A stretch of 64,000 bases of DNA from Streptomyces sp. Edi4 (GTDB lineage: Bacteria; Actinomycetota; Actinomycetes; Streptomycetales; Streptomycetaceae): positions 7,130,001-7,194,000 of the forward strand of contig NZ_JBEJGY010000004.1 of assembly GCF_040253615.1 (NCBI RefSeq). Direction: 5' to 3'. Positions within the stretch are counted from its first letter, which is position 1. Every line of letters starts with the position of its first letter. The position numbers and the translations under genes were made by a program. Under the pieces are notes generated by a model. The model was not told the origin of the DNA. It saw nothing but the letters and a program-made list of their open reading frames with translations, and did not search any database. Of the stretch, positions 54,949 to 63,547 are shown in pieces.

Positions 54949-55247
54949 TGAGCACTCAACCGTGGCACACGAGCCGTCACCCCCGGCGCTTCGAGATCTT
55001 CCTGGTGCCCGAACACGTCGAGGACCGGGGCGGCGCCTCGGTCGCGGACAGCGCCGTACGGTCCGCGGTCGTCGAGGCGACCGGCGAGAGCGGGGTCTCG
55101 GGGTACCCCCGGTACGCGGGGCACGGCATCGAGGCCGAGATCGACGCCGCCTCCCACGCGGTGGAGGCCCTGCTGGTCGACGGCTCCGAACTCGACATCG
55201 GTCTGACCGCGGTGGTCAGGGAGGTCCCGGGCCCCGCGCACGGCTGA
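54948..55247 (+). CDS. Small uncharacterised protein
   Basis: The 99-residue soluble protein is polar with a FEIFLVPEHVED strand and an AVEALLVDGSELDIGLTAVVREV segment at the C-terminus. I recognise no family. Support comes from its normal codon usage and a good leaderless promoter. Confidence 0.55.
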   Translation: MSTQPWHTSRHPRRFEIFLVPEHVEDRGGASVADSAVRSAVVEATGESGVSGYPRYAGHGIEAEIDAASHAVEALLVDGSELDIGLTAVVREVPGPAHG

Positions 55248-55390
55248 GGCCGGGGCCTTTGGAGGCCCGTTGACAGCGGACGGTGGGGGGCAGAGACTCG
55301 GGCGCAGCCATTCATGAACATCACTTCACTGGGCGAACAACCCTGCTGTGACGGGTCCCGTGCGGTGGAGAGATCCGTGGGAGAGACCCG

Positions 55391-56575
55391 ATGAGCATCC
55401 GCGACGTGTACATCGTCGACGCCGTCCGCACCCCGATCGGCAAGTTCGGGGGCGCGCTCGCCTCCGTGCGGCCCGACGACCTCGCAGCGCACGTGGTGAA
55501 GTCTCTGGTGGAGCGCGCCCCGGAACTCGACCCGGCCCGCATCGACGACGTGTACTTCGGAGACGCGAACGGCGCGGGAGAGGACAACCGCGATGTGGCC
55601 CGCATGGCGGTGCTCCTCGCCGGGCTCCCCGTCTCGGTGCCCGGTGTCACCGTCAACCGCCTCTGCGGCTCCGGCCTCGAAGCCGTGATCCAGGCGGCCC
55701 GTGCCATCGCTGTCGGTGACGCCTCGATCGCGGTGGCGGGCGGCGTCGAATCGATGTCGCGCGCCCCCTTCGTCGTCCAGAAACCCGAGCGCGCCTTCCC
55801 CGCCGGCCACCAGCAGATGTACTCGACCACGCTCGGCTGGCGCATGACCAACCCGAGGATGCCCGCCGAGTGGACGGTCGCGCTCGGCGAGGGCGCCGAA
55901 CTCATCGCGGACCGGCACGGCATCACCCGCGACCAGCAGGACGCCTTCGCGCTGGACAGCCACCGCAAGGCCGCCGAGGCGTGGGCCAAGGGCAGCTACG
56001 ACGGCGAGGTCGTCCCGTACGAAGGGGTCGATCTCGTCCGCGACGAGTGCGTCCGAGAGTCCTCGTCCCTGGAGGCGCTGGCCCGGCTCAAGCCCGCCTT
56101 TCGCCCGGACGGTTCGGTGACCGCGGGCAACGCCTCCCCGCTCAACGACGGAGCGGCGGCTCTGCTCCTCGTCGACGAGGAGGGGCTGCGCGCCACCGGC
56201 CGCGAGCCGCTTGCCCGCATCCGCAGCTCCGCCGTGACCGGCATCGAACCCCAGCTCTTCGGTCTTGGCCCCGTCGGGGCCGTCCGCAAGGCGCTCGCCA
56301 AGGCGGGCAAGGGCTTCGGCGACCTCACCACCTTCGAGCTGAACGAGGCGTTCGCCGCCCAGGCCCTCGGCTGCCTCGCGGCATGGCCCGACCTCGACCC
56401 CGCCGTGGTCAACCCGCGCGGCGGCGCCATCGCGATCGGCCACCCGCTCGGCGCGTCCGGCGCCCGGCTCGCCGGAGCCGTCGCCCACCAGCTCGCCGCC
56501 GCCGGTTCCGGCACGGGTCTCGCGGCCCTGTGCATCGGCGTGGGCCAGGGCCTCGCCCTCGTCCTGGAACGCTGA
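55391..56575 (+). CDS. Acetyl-CoA C-acyltransferase (thiolase)
   Basis: The 394-residue thiolase has Cys92 as acyl carrier (VNRLCGSGLEA), His in AIGHPLGASGAR (about 353) and a second Cys in LCIGVGQG near the C-terminus. The NPRGGAIAIGHPLGASGAR and NEAFAAQALG motifs are complete. It splits 3-oxoacyl-CoA; the sequence style resembles beta-ketoadipyl-CoA (PcaF-like) thiolases, but other substrates are possible. The ATG at 55391 is preceded by GGAGAGACCCG. Confidence 0.9.
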   Translation: MSIRDVYIVDAVRTPIGKFGGALASVRPDDLAAHVVKSLVERAPELDPARIDDVYFGDANGAGEDNRDVARMAVLLAGLPVSVPGVTVNRLCGSGLEAVIQAARAIAVGDASIAVAGGVESMSRAPFVVQKPERAFPAGHQQMYSTTLGWRMTNPRMPAEWTVALGEGAELIADRHGITRDQQDAFALDSHRKAAEAWAKGSYDGEVVPYEGVDLVRDECVRESSSLEALARLKPAFRPDGSVTAGNASPLNDGAAALLLVDEEGLRATGREPLARIRSSAVTGIEPQLFGLGPVGAVRKALAKAGKGFGDLTTFELNEAFAAQALGCLAAWPDLDPAVVNPRGGAIAIGHPLGASGARLAGAVAHQLAAAGSGTGLAALCIGVGQGLALVLER

Positions 56576-56714
56576 ACCGGCGCATCCGTCACGGCGATTG
56601 AGGTTCCACCGGCGGAATGCGGCGACCCCGCCGGTGGACGGCGCCGACCGCGCCCCCACTACTCTGCGCCCTGAGGGAGATCCCTTCGGACGACCGAGTG
56701 ACTGGAGTTGTTCC

Positions 56715-58151
56715 ATGGCCCTGCTCGACCCCAAGGCGTGGCAGCCCACACAGCTCTTCGGGGGTGAGCGGGAGATCGTGGAGCCCGCCACCGGGGAGTC
56801 GCTGGGCGCGCTCACCCTGGCCGCAGGTGAGGACGTGGAGGCCGCCGCCCGGGCCGCCGCCCGGGCCCAGACCGCCTGGGCGCGCACCCCGCACGTCGTG
56901 CGCGCGGCCGTCCTGCGCCGCGCCGGCGACCTCTTCGCCGAGCACGCCGACGAACTGCGCGCCTGGCTCGTCCGCGAGTCAGGCTCGGTGCCGGGAAAGG
57001 CGGACTTCGAGCTGCACGTCGCCGCGCAGGAGTGCTACGAGGCCGCGGCCCTGGCCTCGCGGCCGCTCGGCGAGGTGCTGTCCAGCGAGCAGCCACGGCT
57101 CTCCTACACCCGCCGCGCGCCGGTCGGCGTGACGGGCGTGATAGCCCCGTTCAACGCCCCGCTCATTCTCTCCATCCGTTCCGTCGCCCCCGCGCTAGCA
57201 CTCGGTAACGCGGTCCTGCTCAAGCCCGACCCGCGCACCGCCGTGTGCGGAGGGCTCGCGCTCGGGGCCGTCTTCGCCGAGGCGGGGCTGCCCGAGCACC
57301 TGCTGCACATCCTGCCGGGTGGCCCCGAGACCGGACAGGCCCTCGTCGCCGATCCTCGCGTCCCCGTCATCTCCTTCACCGGATCGACCGCCGCCGGACG
57401 CCGGGTCGCGGAGGCGGCCGGGCGTCAACTCAAGCGCGCCCACCTGGAGTTGGGCGGCAATTCCGCGCTGATCGTGCTGGCCGACGCGGACCTGGAGGGC
57501 GCGCTCGCCCAGGCCACCTGGGGCTCCTTCTTCCACCAGGGCCAGATCTGCATGACCACCGGGCGCCACCTGGTGCACGACTCCTTGTACGACGAGTACG
57601 TGGAGAGGCTTGCCGCCCGGGCGGACGCGCTGGCCGTGGGCGACCCGTACCGCGAACAGGTCCACCTCGGACCCGTCATCGACCACACCCAACTCGCCAA
57701 GATCGAGCGCCTGGTGGAGTCGAGTACCGCGCGCGGCGCCCGGCTCGCCGCAGGCGGCACCCACCGCGGCCTCTTCCACCGCCCCACCGTGCTCGCCGAC
57801 GTCGACGACGACACCCCCGCCTACGCCGAGGAGGTCTTCGGCCCCGTCGCGCCGGTACGGTCCTTCGCGACCCTGGACGAGGCCGCGGCCCTGGCGGCAG
57901 ACGGTCCCTACGGACTCTCGCTCGGCATCGTCACGCGCGACACCGCGCTCGGTCTGGAACTCGCCGACCGGATCCCCACCGGGATCGTCCACATCAACGA
58001 CCAGACGGTCAACGACGAGGCGGTGGCGCCGTTCGGCGGGGTCGCGGCGTCCGGGACCGGAGCCCGCTTCGGCGGTTCGGCCAATCTGGACGCCTTCACC
58101 GAACTGCGCTGGACCACCGTGCGCCGCGAACCGGCGGACCACCCCTTCTGA
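56715..58151 (+). CDS. Aldehyde dehydrogenase, benzaldehyde-dehydrogenase type
   Basis: The 478-residue enzyme has catalytic Cys (GQICMTTGR, about 279) and Glu (LELGGNS, about 245), NAD loop FTGSTAAGRRVA and a C-terminal motif PFGGVAASGTGARFGG. The general pattern fits benzaldehyde (XylC-type) dehydrogenases, oxidising aromatic aldehydes to acids. GGAG 8 nt upstream fixes ATG 56715. It follows the thiolase by 140 bp in the same orientation. Confidence 0.88.
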   Translation: MALLDPKAWQPTQLFGGEREIVEPATGESLGALTLAAGEDVEAAARAAARAQTAWARTPHVVRAAVLRRAGDLFAEHADELRAWLVRESGSVPGKADFELHVAAQECYEAAALASRPLGEVLSSEQPRLSYTRRAPVGVTGVIAPFNAPLILSIRSVAPALALGNAVLLKPDPRTAVCGGLALGAVFAEAGLPEHLLHILPGGPETGQALVADPRVPVISFTGSTAAGRRVAEAAGRQLKRAHLELGGNSALIVLADADLEGALAQATWGSFFHQGQICMTTGRHLVHDSLYDEYVERLAARADALAVGDPYREQVHLGPVIDHTQLAKIERLVESSTARGARLAAGGTHRGLFHRPTVLADVDDDTPAYAEEVFGPVAPVRSFATLDEAAALAADGPYGLSLGIVTRDTALGLELADRIPTGIVHINDQTVNDEAVAPFGGVAASGTGARFGGSANLDAFTELRWTTVRREPADHPF

Positions 58152-58226
58152 CCGGGCCTGCCGGGGCCGTCGCCACCGTGCGACCCCGGGCGCGAGCGGC
58201 GGACACCCGTCAGGCATCCTGAGCCG

Positions 58227-59150
58227 GTGCACTCGGTCGTATCCGGTTTCCTGCCCATCTGGATCATCACCGCGTTCGGCTGGGCGGCCGGCCGGTTCAA
58301 CCTGCTCGGCGATCAGGCCGGGCAGGTGCTCGGACGGTTCGCGTTCACCTTCGCGATGCCCTCACTGCTGTTCCTGACGATGGCGAAGTCGCGGCCGGGC
58401 GAGCTCGCGCAGCCCGGGGTGGCGGTCTTCGCCATCAGCCTGCTCGCCGTCTTCGCCGCGGGACTGTTCGCGAGCGGGCGGCTGTTTCGGCGCAAGAAGG
58501 CCGAGCGGGCGATCGGCGCGATGGCCGCGTCCTATGTGAACTCCGCGAACCTCGGCATCCCGGTCGCTGTGCACGTCCTGCACGACACGTCGTTCATCGT
58601 CGCCGCCGCCCTGTTCCAGATGCTGTTCATCACGCCCCTGATCCTGGTCCTCATAGAACTCGACGTACGCCGCGACACGGGCGGCCGCCGGCTCCGGATG
58701 CTCCAACTCCCCGTCCGCAACCCGGTGGTGGGGGCGTCGGCCGCCGGTGTCCTCGTCGCGGCGCTCGGGCTCCACCTGCCCGACGAGGTGACCTCGCCGC
58801 TGACCATCCTGGGCGGCGCCGGGGTCCCAGCGGCCCTGTTCGCGCTCGGTATGTCGCTCACCGCGCGGGCCGCGGCCGACCCCGGGGAGCGGGCCGAGCG
58901 GGCCCTGCTCGTCACGCTGAAGACCGCCGTCCAGCCGCTGCTCGCCTACGCCCTGGGTAAGTGGGTCTTCGGGCTCGGCGGGCACGATCTGTTCGCGGTG
59001 GTGCTCTGCGCCGGGCTGCCCACGGCGCAGAACGCGTTCATCTTCGCCTCCGAATACCGCCTCGACACCGCGCTGCCCCGGGACGCCGTCCTGCTCTCGA
59101 CCCTCCTGTCGATGGCGTCCCTGTCCTTGATCGCGGTCCTTCTGGGCTGA
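58227..59150 (+). CDS. AEC-family (auxin efflux carrier) transporter
   Basis: The 307-residue carrier has ten hydrophobic helices in two halves with SFVNSANLGIP-like (here SYVNSANLGIPVAV, about 97-110) and GLPTAQNAFIFA motifs of the AEC family, which move organic acids or amino acids. GTG 58227 lies 6 nt after CATCCT, a leaderless-like arrangement. Confidence 0.87.
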   Translation: MHSVVSGFLPIWIITAFGWAAGRFNLLGDQAGQVLGRFAFTFAMPSLLFLTMAKSRPGELAQPGVAVFAISLLAVFAAGLFASGRLFRRKKAERAIGAMAASYVNSANLGIPVAVHVLHDTSFIVAAALFQMLFITPLILVLIELDVRRDTGGRRLRMLQLPVRNPVVGASAAGVLVAALGLHLPDEVTSPLTILGGAGVPAALFALGMSLTARAAADPGERAERALLVTLKTAVQPLLAYALGKWVFGLGGHDLFAVVLCAGLPTAQNAFIFASEYRLDTALPRDAVLLSTLLSMASLSLIAVLLG

Positions 59151-59163
59151 ACCGGCCGCCGCG

Positions 59164-60111
59164 TCAGCAGGGCTGGCGCCAGACGTCCAGCTTGAGGTTC
59201 TTGCGCATCGAGGAGAGCCCGAGCTTGTCGGACTCGGCGCAGAAGTCCTTGGTGGGCAGCTCGTACTCGACGTGGAACACCGCCTTGTCCGCCTTCACGA
59301 AGGGGGTCAGCTGGGCGCACTCGTCGTACTGCGCGCACTGCTCGTTGACGGCGAAGTCGAAGGAATCCACCAGCTCCGGGATCTGCTGGAGATCGTTCTT
59401 GAGCCCCACCGAGAGGCCCCGGGCATGGGCGATCGTGGCGAGCATACGGTTGTAGGCCAGCTGGTCCGCCGCCTTGAGCGGAAACCCCGTCTTGTTGAGG
59501 TAGCCGTCCATGAGATCCGGCTCGACGCCGTCGAAGCCCTTCTCCTTGCACATGTCGAAACGGCGCTCCATCAGCGGCCGCAGCACGTCGATCCTGCGGA
59601 TGTCGAGCCAGCGCTCACCGTCCCACCCGTTGCTCCCGCCCTGGACCTCGCGCGGGAAGGACTCCTTGTCGGGCCGGAAGTTCTCCCAGGCACCGGCGTT
59701 GATGTAGCAGATCGCCTTGCGGCCCTGGCTGTGCAGCTTGGCGACGTCGGCCGCGGTGTTCTCGAACCCGTCGATGTCGTACACCGGCACATCGGGCCCC
59801 TCCTGCACCCGGCCGTTGAGCTGCCACTGCCAGGCGGTGCCCGGCTTGGGCTGCCAGATCTTCGCCGGGGCCCCACCGCTCGGCGAGGCGGACGCGGAGG
59901 GGGAGCCGGCGGAGGGGGACGCGGCGGGCCCGCTGGGCGAAGGCGAGCCGCGGGTGGCGGAGGGAGTGGGCGCATGCGCGGTGGGGGTGGGCCCGTCCGG
60001 GCCGTCCGCGTCGTCGTCGGACGCCTCGGACGAACAAGCGGTGGCGAGCAGCAGCAGCGCGGCGGCGGCGCACAGCAGCGCCTTCGAGGAACGCGCGGGG
60101 GAGTGGTTCAT
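59164..60111 (-). CDS. GH114 endo-alpha-1,4-polygalactosaminidase-like lipoprotein
   Basis: The 315-residue lipoprotein has lipobox LLATAC (Cys26), a Ser/Pro/Ala-rich linker (about 30-80) and a GH114 barrel: WQWQLNGRV, YDIDGFENTA, ICYINAGAWENFRPD, GWDGERWLDIR and FDGVEPDLMDGY, with the acidic pair expected in the active site. It would cut GalNAc/GalN-rich polymers outside the cell. It is last in a minus-strand operon with a spherulin-4-like gene, to which it is coupled by ATGA. Confidence 0.85.
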   Translation of the reverse strand: MNHSPARSSKALLCAAAALLLLATACSSEASDDDADGPDGPTPTAHAPTPSATRGSPSPSGPAASPSAGSPSASASPSGGAPAKIWQPKPGTAWQWQLNGRVQEGPDVPVYDIDGFENTAADVAKLHSQGRKAICYINAGAWENFRPDKESFPREVQGGSNGWDGERWLDIRRIDVLRPLMERRFDMCKEKGFDGVEPDLMDGYLNKTGFPLKAADQLAYNRMLATIAHARGLSVGLKNDLQQIPELVDSFDFAVNEQCAQYDECAQLTPFVKADKAVFHVEYELPTKDFCAESDKLGLSSMRKNLKLDVWRQPC

Positions 60112-60767
60112 GTCGTCTTCCCGGGGAGCACGGGCGGCAACTCCGCCCAAGGATTGGGTAGTTCGCGCCCCACGACACAGCACACACCCGCGCCGCGTTC
60201 GCCCGTGGTGCGCAGGGCGAGCGCGAGCAGCGCGTCGGGCACCCCGTACACCAAATGGCACAGACGCTCCGGTGGCTGACGGTCGGCCCAGCCGGGCCGC
60301 GTGAAGGCGGACACATACGTCGTCCAGTGTCCCTCGAACGTGACGATGAGATCGGCGACCTTCAGATATCCGGGCGCGGGATGCACACCGGGGTTGAGCA
60401 CCACGACGCTCCCGCCGGAGCGCCGGGCCGCGCGGGTGGCCTGCCGCACGAACGGCAGGCCGGTGCGGTCGGCGGGGGCGCGGTCGAAGAAGAACCCGTC
60501 GGCCCCGTACCAGTCGCGGTGGCGCTCGATGTCCCGCAGAACGGCGGCCGGCGGCCGGGCGCCGTAGTCGAGGTCGACATAGCCGAGCACCCGGACGCCG
60601 GCCGCGCGCAGCGCTCCCACCGGCCCCGCGAACGCCGGGTCGGGGACGGCGCCGGGCCCGTCCGCCGCGTTCAGGACCACCCCGTAGAGGCCGGCCGCCG
60701 CCTCGGTGAGCCGCTGCCAGGCGACCGGGTCCTCGGCGGGGTGGACGTAGAGCGGAACGAGCAGCAT
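60108..60767 (-). CDS. Spherulation-specific family 4 (spherulin-4-like) protein
   Basis: The 219-residue protein has a VPLYVHPAEDPVAWQRLTEA N-terminus and VLGYVDLDYGARPPAAVLRDIERHRDWYGADGFFFDRAP, typical of the spherulin-4 family, which is a TIM-barrel relative of GH114. No signal peptide, so it acts inside the cell or is exported by another route. ATG 60767 overlaps the stop of the epimerase gene; its stop overlaps the GH114 start (both ATGA). Confidence 0.87.
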   Translation of the reverse strand: MLLVPLYVHPAEDPVAWQRLTEAAAGLYGVVLNAADGPGAVPDPAFAGPVGALRAAGVRVLGYVDLDYGARPPAAVLRDIERHRDWYGADGFFFDRAPADRTGLPFVRQATRAARRSGGSVVVLNPGVHPAPGYLKVADLIVTFEGHWTTYVSAFTRPGWADRQPPERLCHLVYGVPDALLALALRTTGERGAGVCCVVGRELPNPWAELPPVLPGKTT

Positions 60768-61675
60768 CAGCGCACCGGTTCCCGGTCGGGACCCGAGCGT
60801 ACGGCCGCCCACAGCGCGGACACCGAGTCGGCGAGCGAACGCCGGGCCGACCAGCCGAGCGTGGTGCGGGCGGCGCCCGGGTCGGAGCACTGCCAGGGCA
60901 CGTCGGCGGAGCGCTCCGAGCCCCCGGCGTCCTCCTCGATCCGGCCCCGGAATCCGGCGGCCCGGACCAGTTCACCCACCAACTCCCGTACCGGAACGGC
61001 CCGTCCACTGGCGATGTTGAGCACCGGCGGCAGCGGGCTCGCGCCGGTCGCGGCCAGGACGGCGGCGTGGGCGACGTCCCGCGCGTCGACGAAGTCACGG
61101 TGCGCGGACAGGTCACCGAGGCGCACCACGGCGTCGGGGCCGAGGTCCCCCAGCTGCCGGGCGAGCCGTCCCGGCAGACCGGCGGCGGGCGCGCCGGGAC
61201 CGACGGGGTTGGTGATCCGCAGCACCACGGCGTCAAGGCCGCTGGTGGTGACGGCCATGGTGCCCGCCAGTTTGGTGGCGCCGTACAGCGTTGTCGGGCG
61301 GGCCGGTGACTGCTCGGTGACGCGCTCACCGATGCCGGCCGGCCCGTACTCGGCCGCCGAGCCGAGATGGACGAGCCGGACGGCGGGCACGGCCTCGCGC
61401 AGCGCCGCACACAGCACGGCGGGCGCCCGGACGTTGACCTCGGCCAGCGCCACCGGCTGCGGGCCCACCGCGCCGGCGCAGTTGATCACGGCGTCGGGCG
61501 CGAGCGCGAAGAGCCGCTCGGCGAGCGGCCCCGGGGTGACGGTGGCGAGGTCCACGGCGAGGTCCGCCAGCGGCCCCCGCCCCCCGGTGAGGAACCGCAC
61601 ACCGGGCATCTCGCGCAGCTCCCGGGCGACATGGCCGCCCAGGTAGCCGCTGTGGCCCAGTACGAGGATGCGCAT
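60767..61675 (-). CDS. NAD-dependent nucleoside-diphosphate-sugar epimerase/dehydratase
   Basis: The 302-residue short-chain dehydrogenase has GHSGYLGGHV (NAD loop), INCAGAV, YGATKLAG (catalytic Tyr-x3-Lys) and HRDFVDARDVAHAAVLA near the substrate site. It would change a nucleotide sugar. Overlapped with the downstream spherulin-4-like gene (ATGA) and 7 bp from the upstream nucleotidyltransferase, so all four form an operon. Confidence 0.88.
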   Translation of the reverse strand: MRILVLGHSGYLGGHVARELREMPGVRFLTGGRGPLADLAVDLATVTPGPLAERLFALAPDAVINCAGAVGPQPVALAEVNVRAPAVLCAALREAVPAVRLVHLGSAAEYGPAGIGERVTEQSPARPTTLYGATKLAGTMAVTTSGLDAVVLRITNPVGPGAPAAGLPGRLARQLGDLGPDAVVRLGDLSAHRDFVDARDVAHAAVLAATGASPLPPVLNIASGRAVPVRELVGELVRAAGFRGRIEEDAGGSERSADVPWQCSDPGAARTTLGWSARRSLADSVSALWAAVRSGPDREPVR

Positions 61676-61682
61676 GGACGCC

Positions 61683-62396
61683 TCAGGCCCCCTTGAGGAG
61701 CAACGAGCGGTACGTCGTGAACTCCGCGTTGGCCCGGTCGTAGTCGTCCGGGCGCCCTATGTCGAGCCAATAGCCGTCGAAGGCGTAGGCGTGCGGCGGG
61801 GTCTTGGCCTTGAGGAGGTCCAGGACCAGCTCGTCGAAGCCCAGCGGAAGCCCCTCGGTGTAGCCGGCGAGCGTGTCGCGGGTGAGGCCGTAGACCCCCA
61901 TCGACACCCGGTAGTCCATGCTGGGCTTCTCGGTGAAGCCGACGACCTTGGTGTCGTCGGTGGTCAGCACCCCGAAGTCGATGTGCACCTTGCGGGCGTA
62001 GGTGGCGATGGTCAGCGGCGCGCCGCTGGCGCGGTGGCGGGTGAGCACGTCCGCGTAGTCGAGGTCGGTCAGGATGTCCCCGTTCATGACGAGGAAGGAC
62101 TCGGGCAGCCGGTCGCGCATCGTCAGGAGCGGGCCGATGGTGCCCAGCGGGCTCTCCTCGGTGCTGTAGTCGACCTTCAGACCCCAGCGTTCGCCGTCAC
62201 CCACGTAGGCGCGGATGATGTGGCCGAGATGGCCGATGGCGATGGTGCAGCTGGTGAAGCCGGCGGCCGCGAGCTGGCGCAGCACGATCTCCAGGATCGC
62301 GTGCTGGTCGCCGATCGGGACCAGAGGTTTGGGCAGCGCCGTGGTGTACGGCCGCAGCCGGACTCCCTTGCCTCCGGCGAGTATCACTACATGCAT
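61683..62396 (-). CDS. Sugar-1-phosphate nucleotidyltransferase
   Basis: The 237-residue enzyme has the signature LAGGKGVRLRPYTTALPKPLVPIGD, MNGDILTDLDY (metal Asp) and GVYGLTRDTL and YWLDIGRPDDYDRAN. It makes an NDP-sugar from sugar-1-phosphate and NTP. GGGAGG fixes ATG 62396. Confidence 0.9.
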   Translation of the reverse strand: MHVVILAGGKGVRLRPYTTALPKPLVPIGDQHAILEIVLRQLAAAGFTSCTIAIGHLGHIIRAYVGDGERWGLKVDYSTEESPLGTIGPLLTMRDRLPESFLVMNGDILTDLDYADVLTRHRASGAPLTIATYARKVHIDFGVLTTDDTKVVGFTEKPSMDYRVSMGVYGLTRDTLAGYTEGLPLGFDELVLDLLKAKTPPHAYAFDGYWLDIGRPDDYDRANAEFTTYRSLLLKGA

Positions 62397-62427
62397 GGGT
62401 GCCTCCCTGAGAGTGGGGACCGCGAAG

Positions 62428-63429
62428 TCAGATGTTGTAGATGCCGGTCTTGTAGCGGGCCAGGTTGCCCGGGTCGCGGAAGAACTCCGCAGTGCGCTCA
62501 AGGCCGGCTTCGAGGCTGAACTCCGGCTGCCAGCCGGTCGCTTCGGTGAGCCGGCTCGCGTCCGCGACCAGCCGCATCACCTCGGAGTTGGCCGGCCTGA
62601 TGCGCTGTCCGTCCTCCTGGACGTCGAGTTCGGCGCCCATCACCTTGCCGATCAGGCGCACCAGGTCGCCCACCGATATCTCGGTGCCGGTCCCCGCGTT
62701 GAAGGTCCGCCCCACCACGCGCTCGGCGGGGGCGGTGCCCACGGCGAGGAAGGCCCGCGCGGTGTCGACGGCGAAGGTGAAGTCACGCGTGGGGCGCAGG
62801 TCGCCGAGTGTGATGGTGCGCGAACCCGCCGCGACCTGGCCGATGACGGTGGGGATCACCGCCCGCATCGACTGGCGCGGGCCATAGGTGTTGAAGGGGC
62901 GCAGCGTGACGACCGGGGTGGCGAAGCTGGCGTAGTAGCTGTCCGCGAGCCGGTCTCCGCCCGCCTTCGAAGCGGCATACGGCGACTGGGTGTTGATGGG
63001 GTGGTCCTCGGTGATCGGCACGGTCCGCGCGGTGCCGTACGTCTCGCTGGTCGAGGTGTGCACCAGGCGCGGCGTCTCCAGGGCGCGGACGGCCTCCAGG
63101 ACGTTGAGGGTGCCGGTGACGTTGGTGTCCACATAGCTGTGCGGGGCCTGATAGGAGTACGGGATCGCGATGAGGGCCGCCAAGTGGTAGACGGCCTCGG
63201 CGCCTTCGGCCAGGGCGCGCACCGAGCCCGGGTCGCGGACATCGCCCAGGACGATCTCCACCTGGTCCAGGACGTCGGCGGACAGGGTCTCGAGCCAGCC
63301 GTAGGAGGAGAAGGAGTTGTACTGGGCCATCGCGCGGACCCGGTGCCCGGAGGCGACCAGGGCCTCGGTGAGGTGCGATCCGATGAAGCCTTCGGCTCCG
63401 GTGACGGCGACAAGCGGTGCGGAGGTCAA
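62428..63429 (-). CDS. NDP-sugar 4,6-dehydratase-like SDR
   Basis: The 333-residue extended SDR has GAEGFIGSHL (NAD), HLAALIAIPYSYQAP, TSTSETYG, SPYAASKAGGDRL (Tyr-x3-Lys), RPFNTYGPRQS and RDFTFAVDTARAF. The IAIPYSY and FNTYGPRQS segments fit UDP-GlcNAc or GDP-mannose 4,6-dehydratases (LegB-type). The start is TTG 63429 after GGAGCGGAAG, an unusual start codon; no ATG or GTG start gives the complete NAD motif. Confidence 0.87.
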   Translation of the reverse strand: MTSAPLVAVTGAEGFIGSHLTEALVASGHRVRAMAQYNSFSSYGWLETLSADVLDQVEIVLGDVRDPGSVRALAEGAEAVYHLAALIAIPYSYQAPHSYVDTNVTGTLNVLEAVRALETPRLVHTSTSETYGTARTVPITEDHPINTQSPYAASKAGGDRLADSYYASFATPVVTLRPFNTYGPRQSMRAVIPTVIGQVAAGSRTITLGDLRPTRDFTFAVDTARAFLAVGTAPAERVVGRTFNAGTGTEISVGDLVRLIGKVMGAELDVQEDGQRIRPANSEVMRLVADASRLTEATGWQPEFSLEAGLERTAEFFRDPGNLARYKTGIYNI

Positions 63430-63547
63430 CTTCCGCTCCTTCCAAGGTGGTTCGGTACATCGAAGTGCCGAAACGTGCGGTGATCGTTCAGGTGCGTTCG
63501 GTGAGGCCCGTGGTGCGGGTGGTGCCGTTCGGGCCGTGGTGCGGGGG
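63430..63547. other. Short intergenic gap
   Basis: These 118 bp separate the dehydratase from the membrane protein gene upstream. A ribosome site for the dehydratase (GGAG) is at the right position; no terminator or promoter is clear, so both genes may belong to one transcript. Confidence 0.4.

Noticed and set aside
59164..61410. 748-codon frame joining the GH114 protein to an upstream domain
   Set aside because: The upstream part runs through the epimerase and spherulin-4-like genes in another frame; the lipobox defines the true start at 60111.
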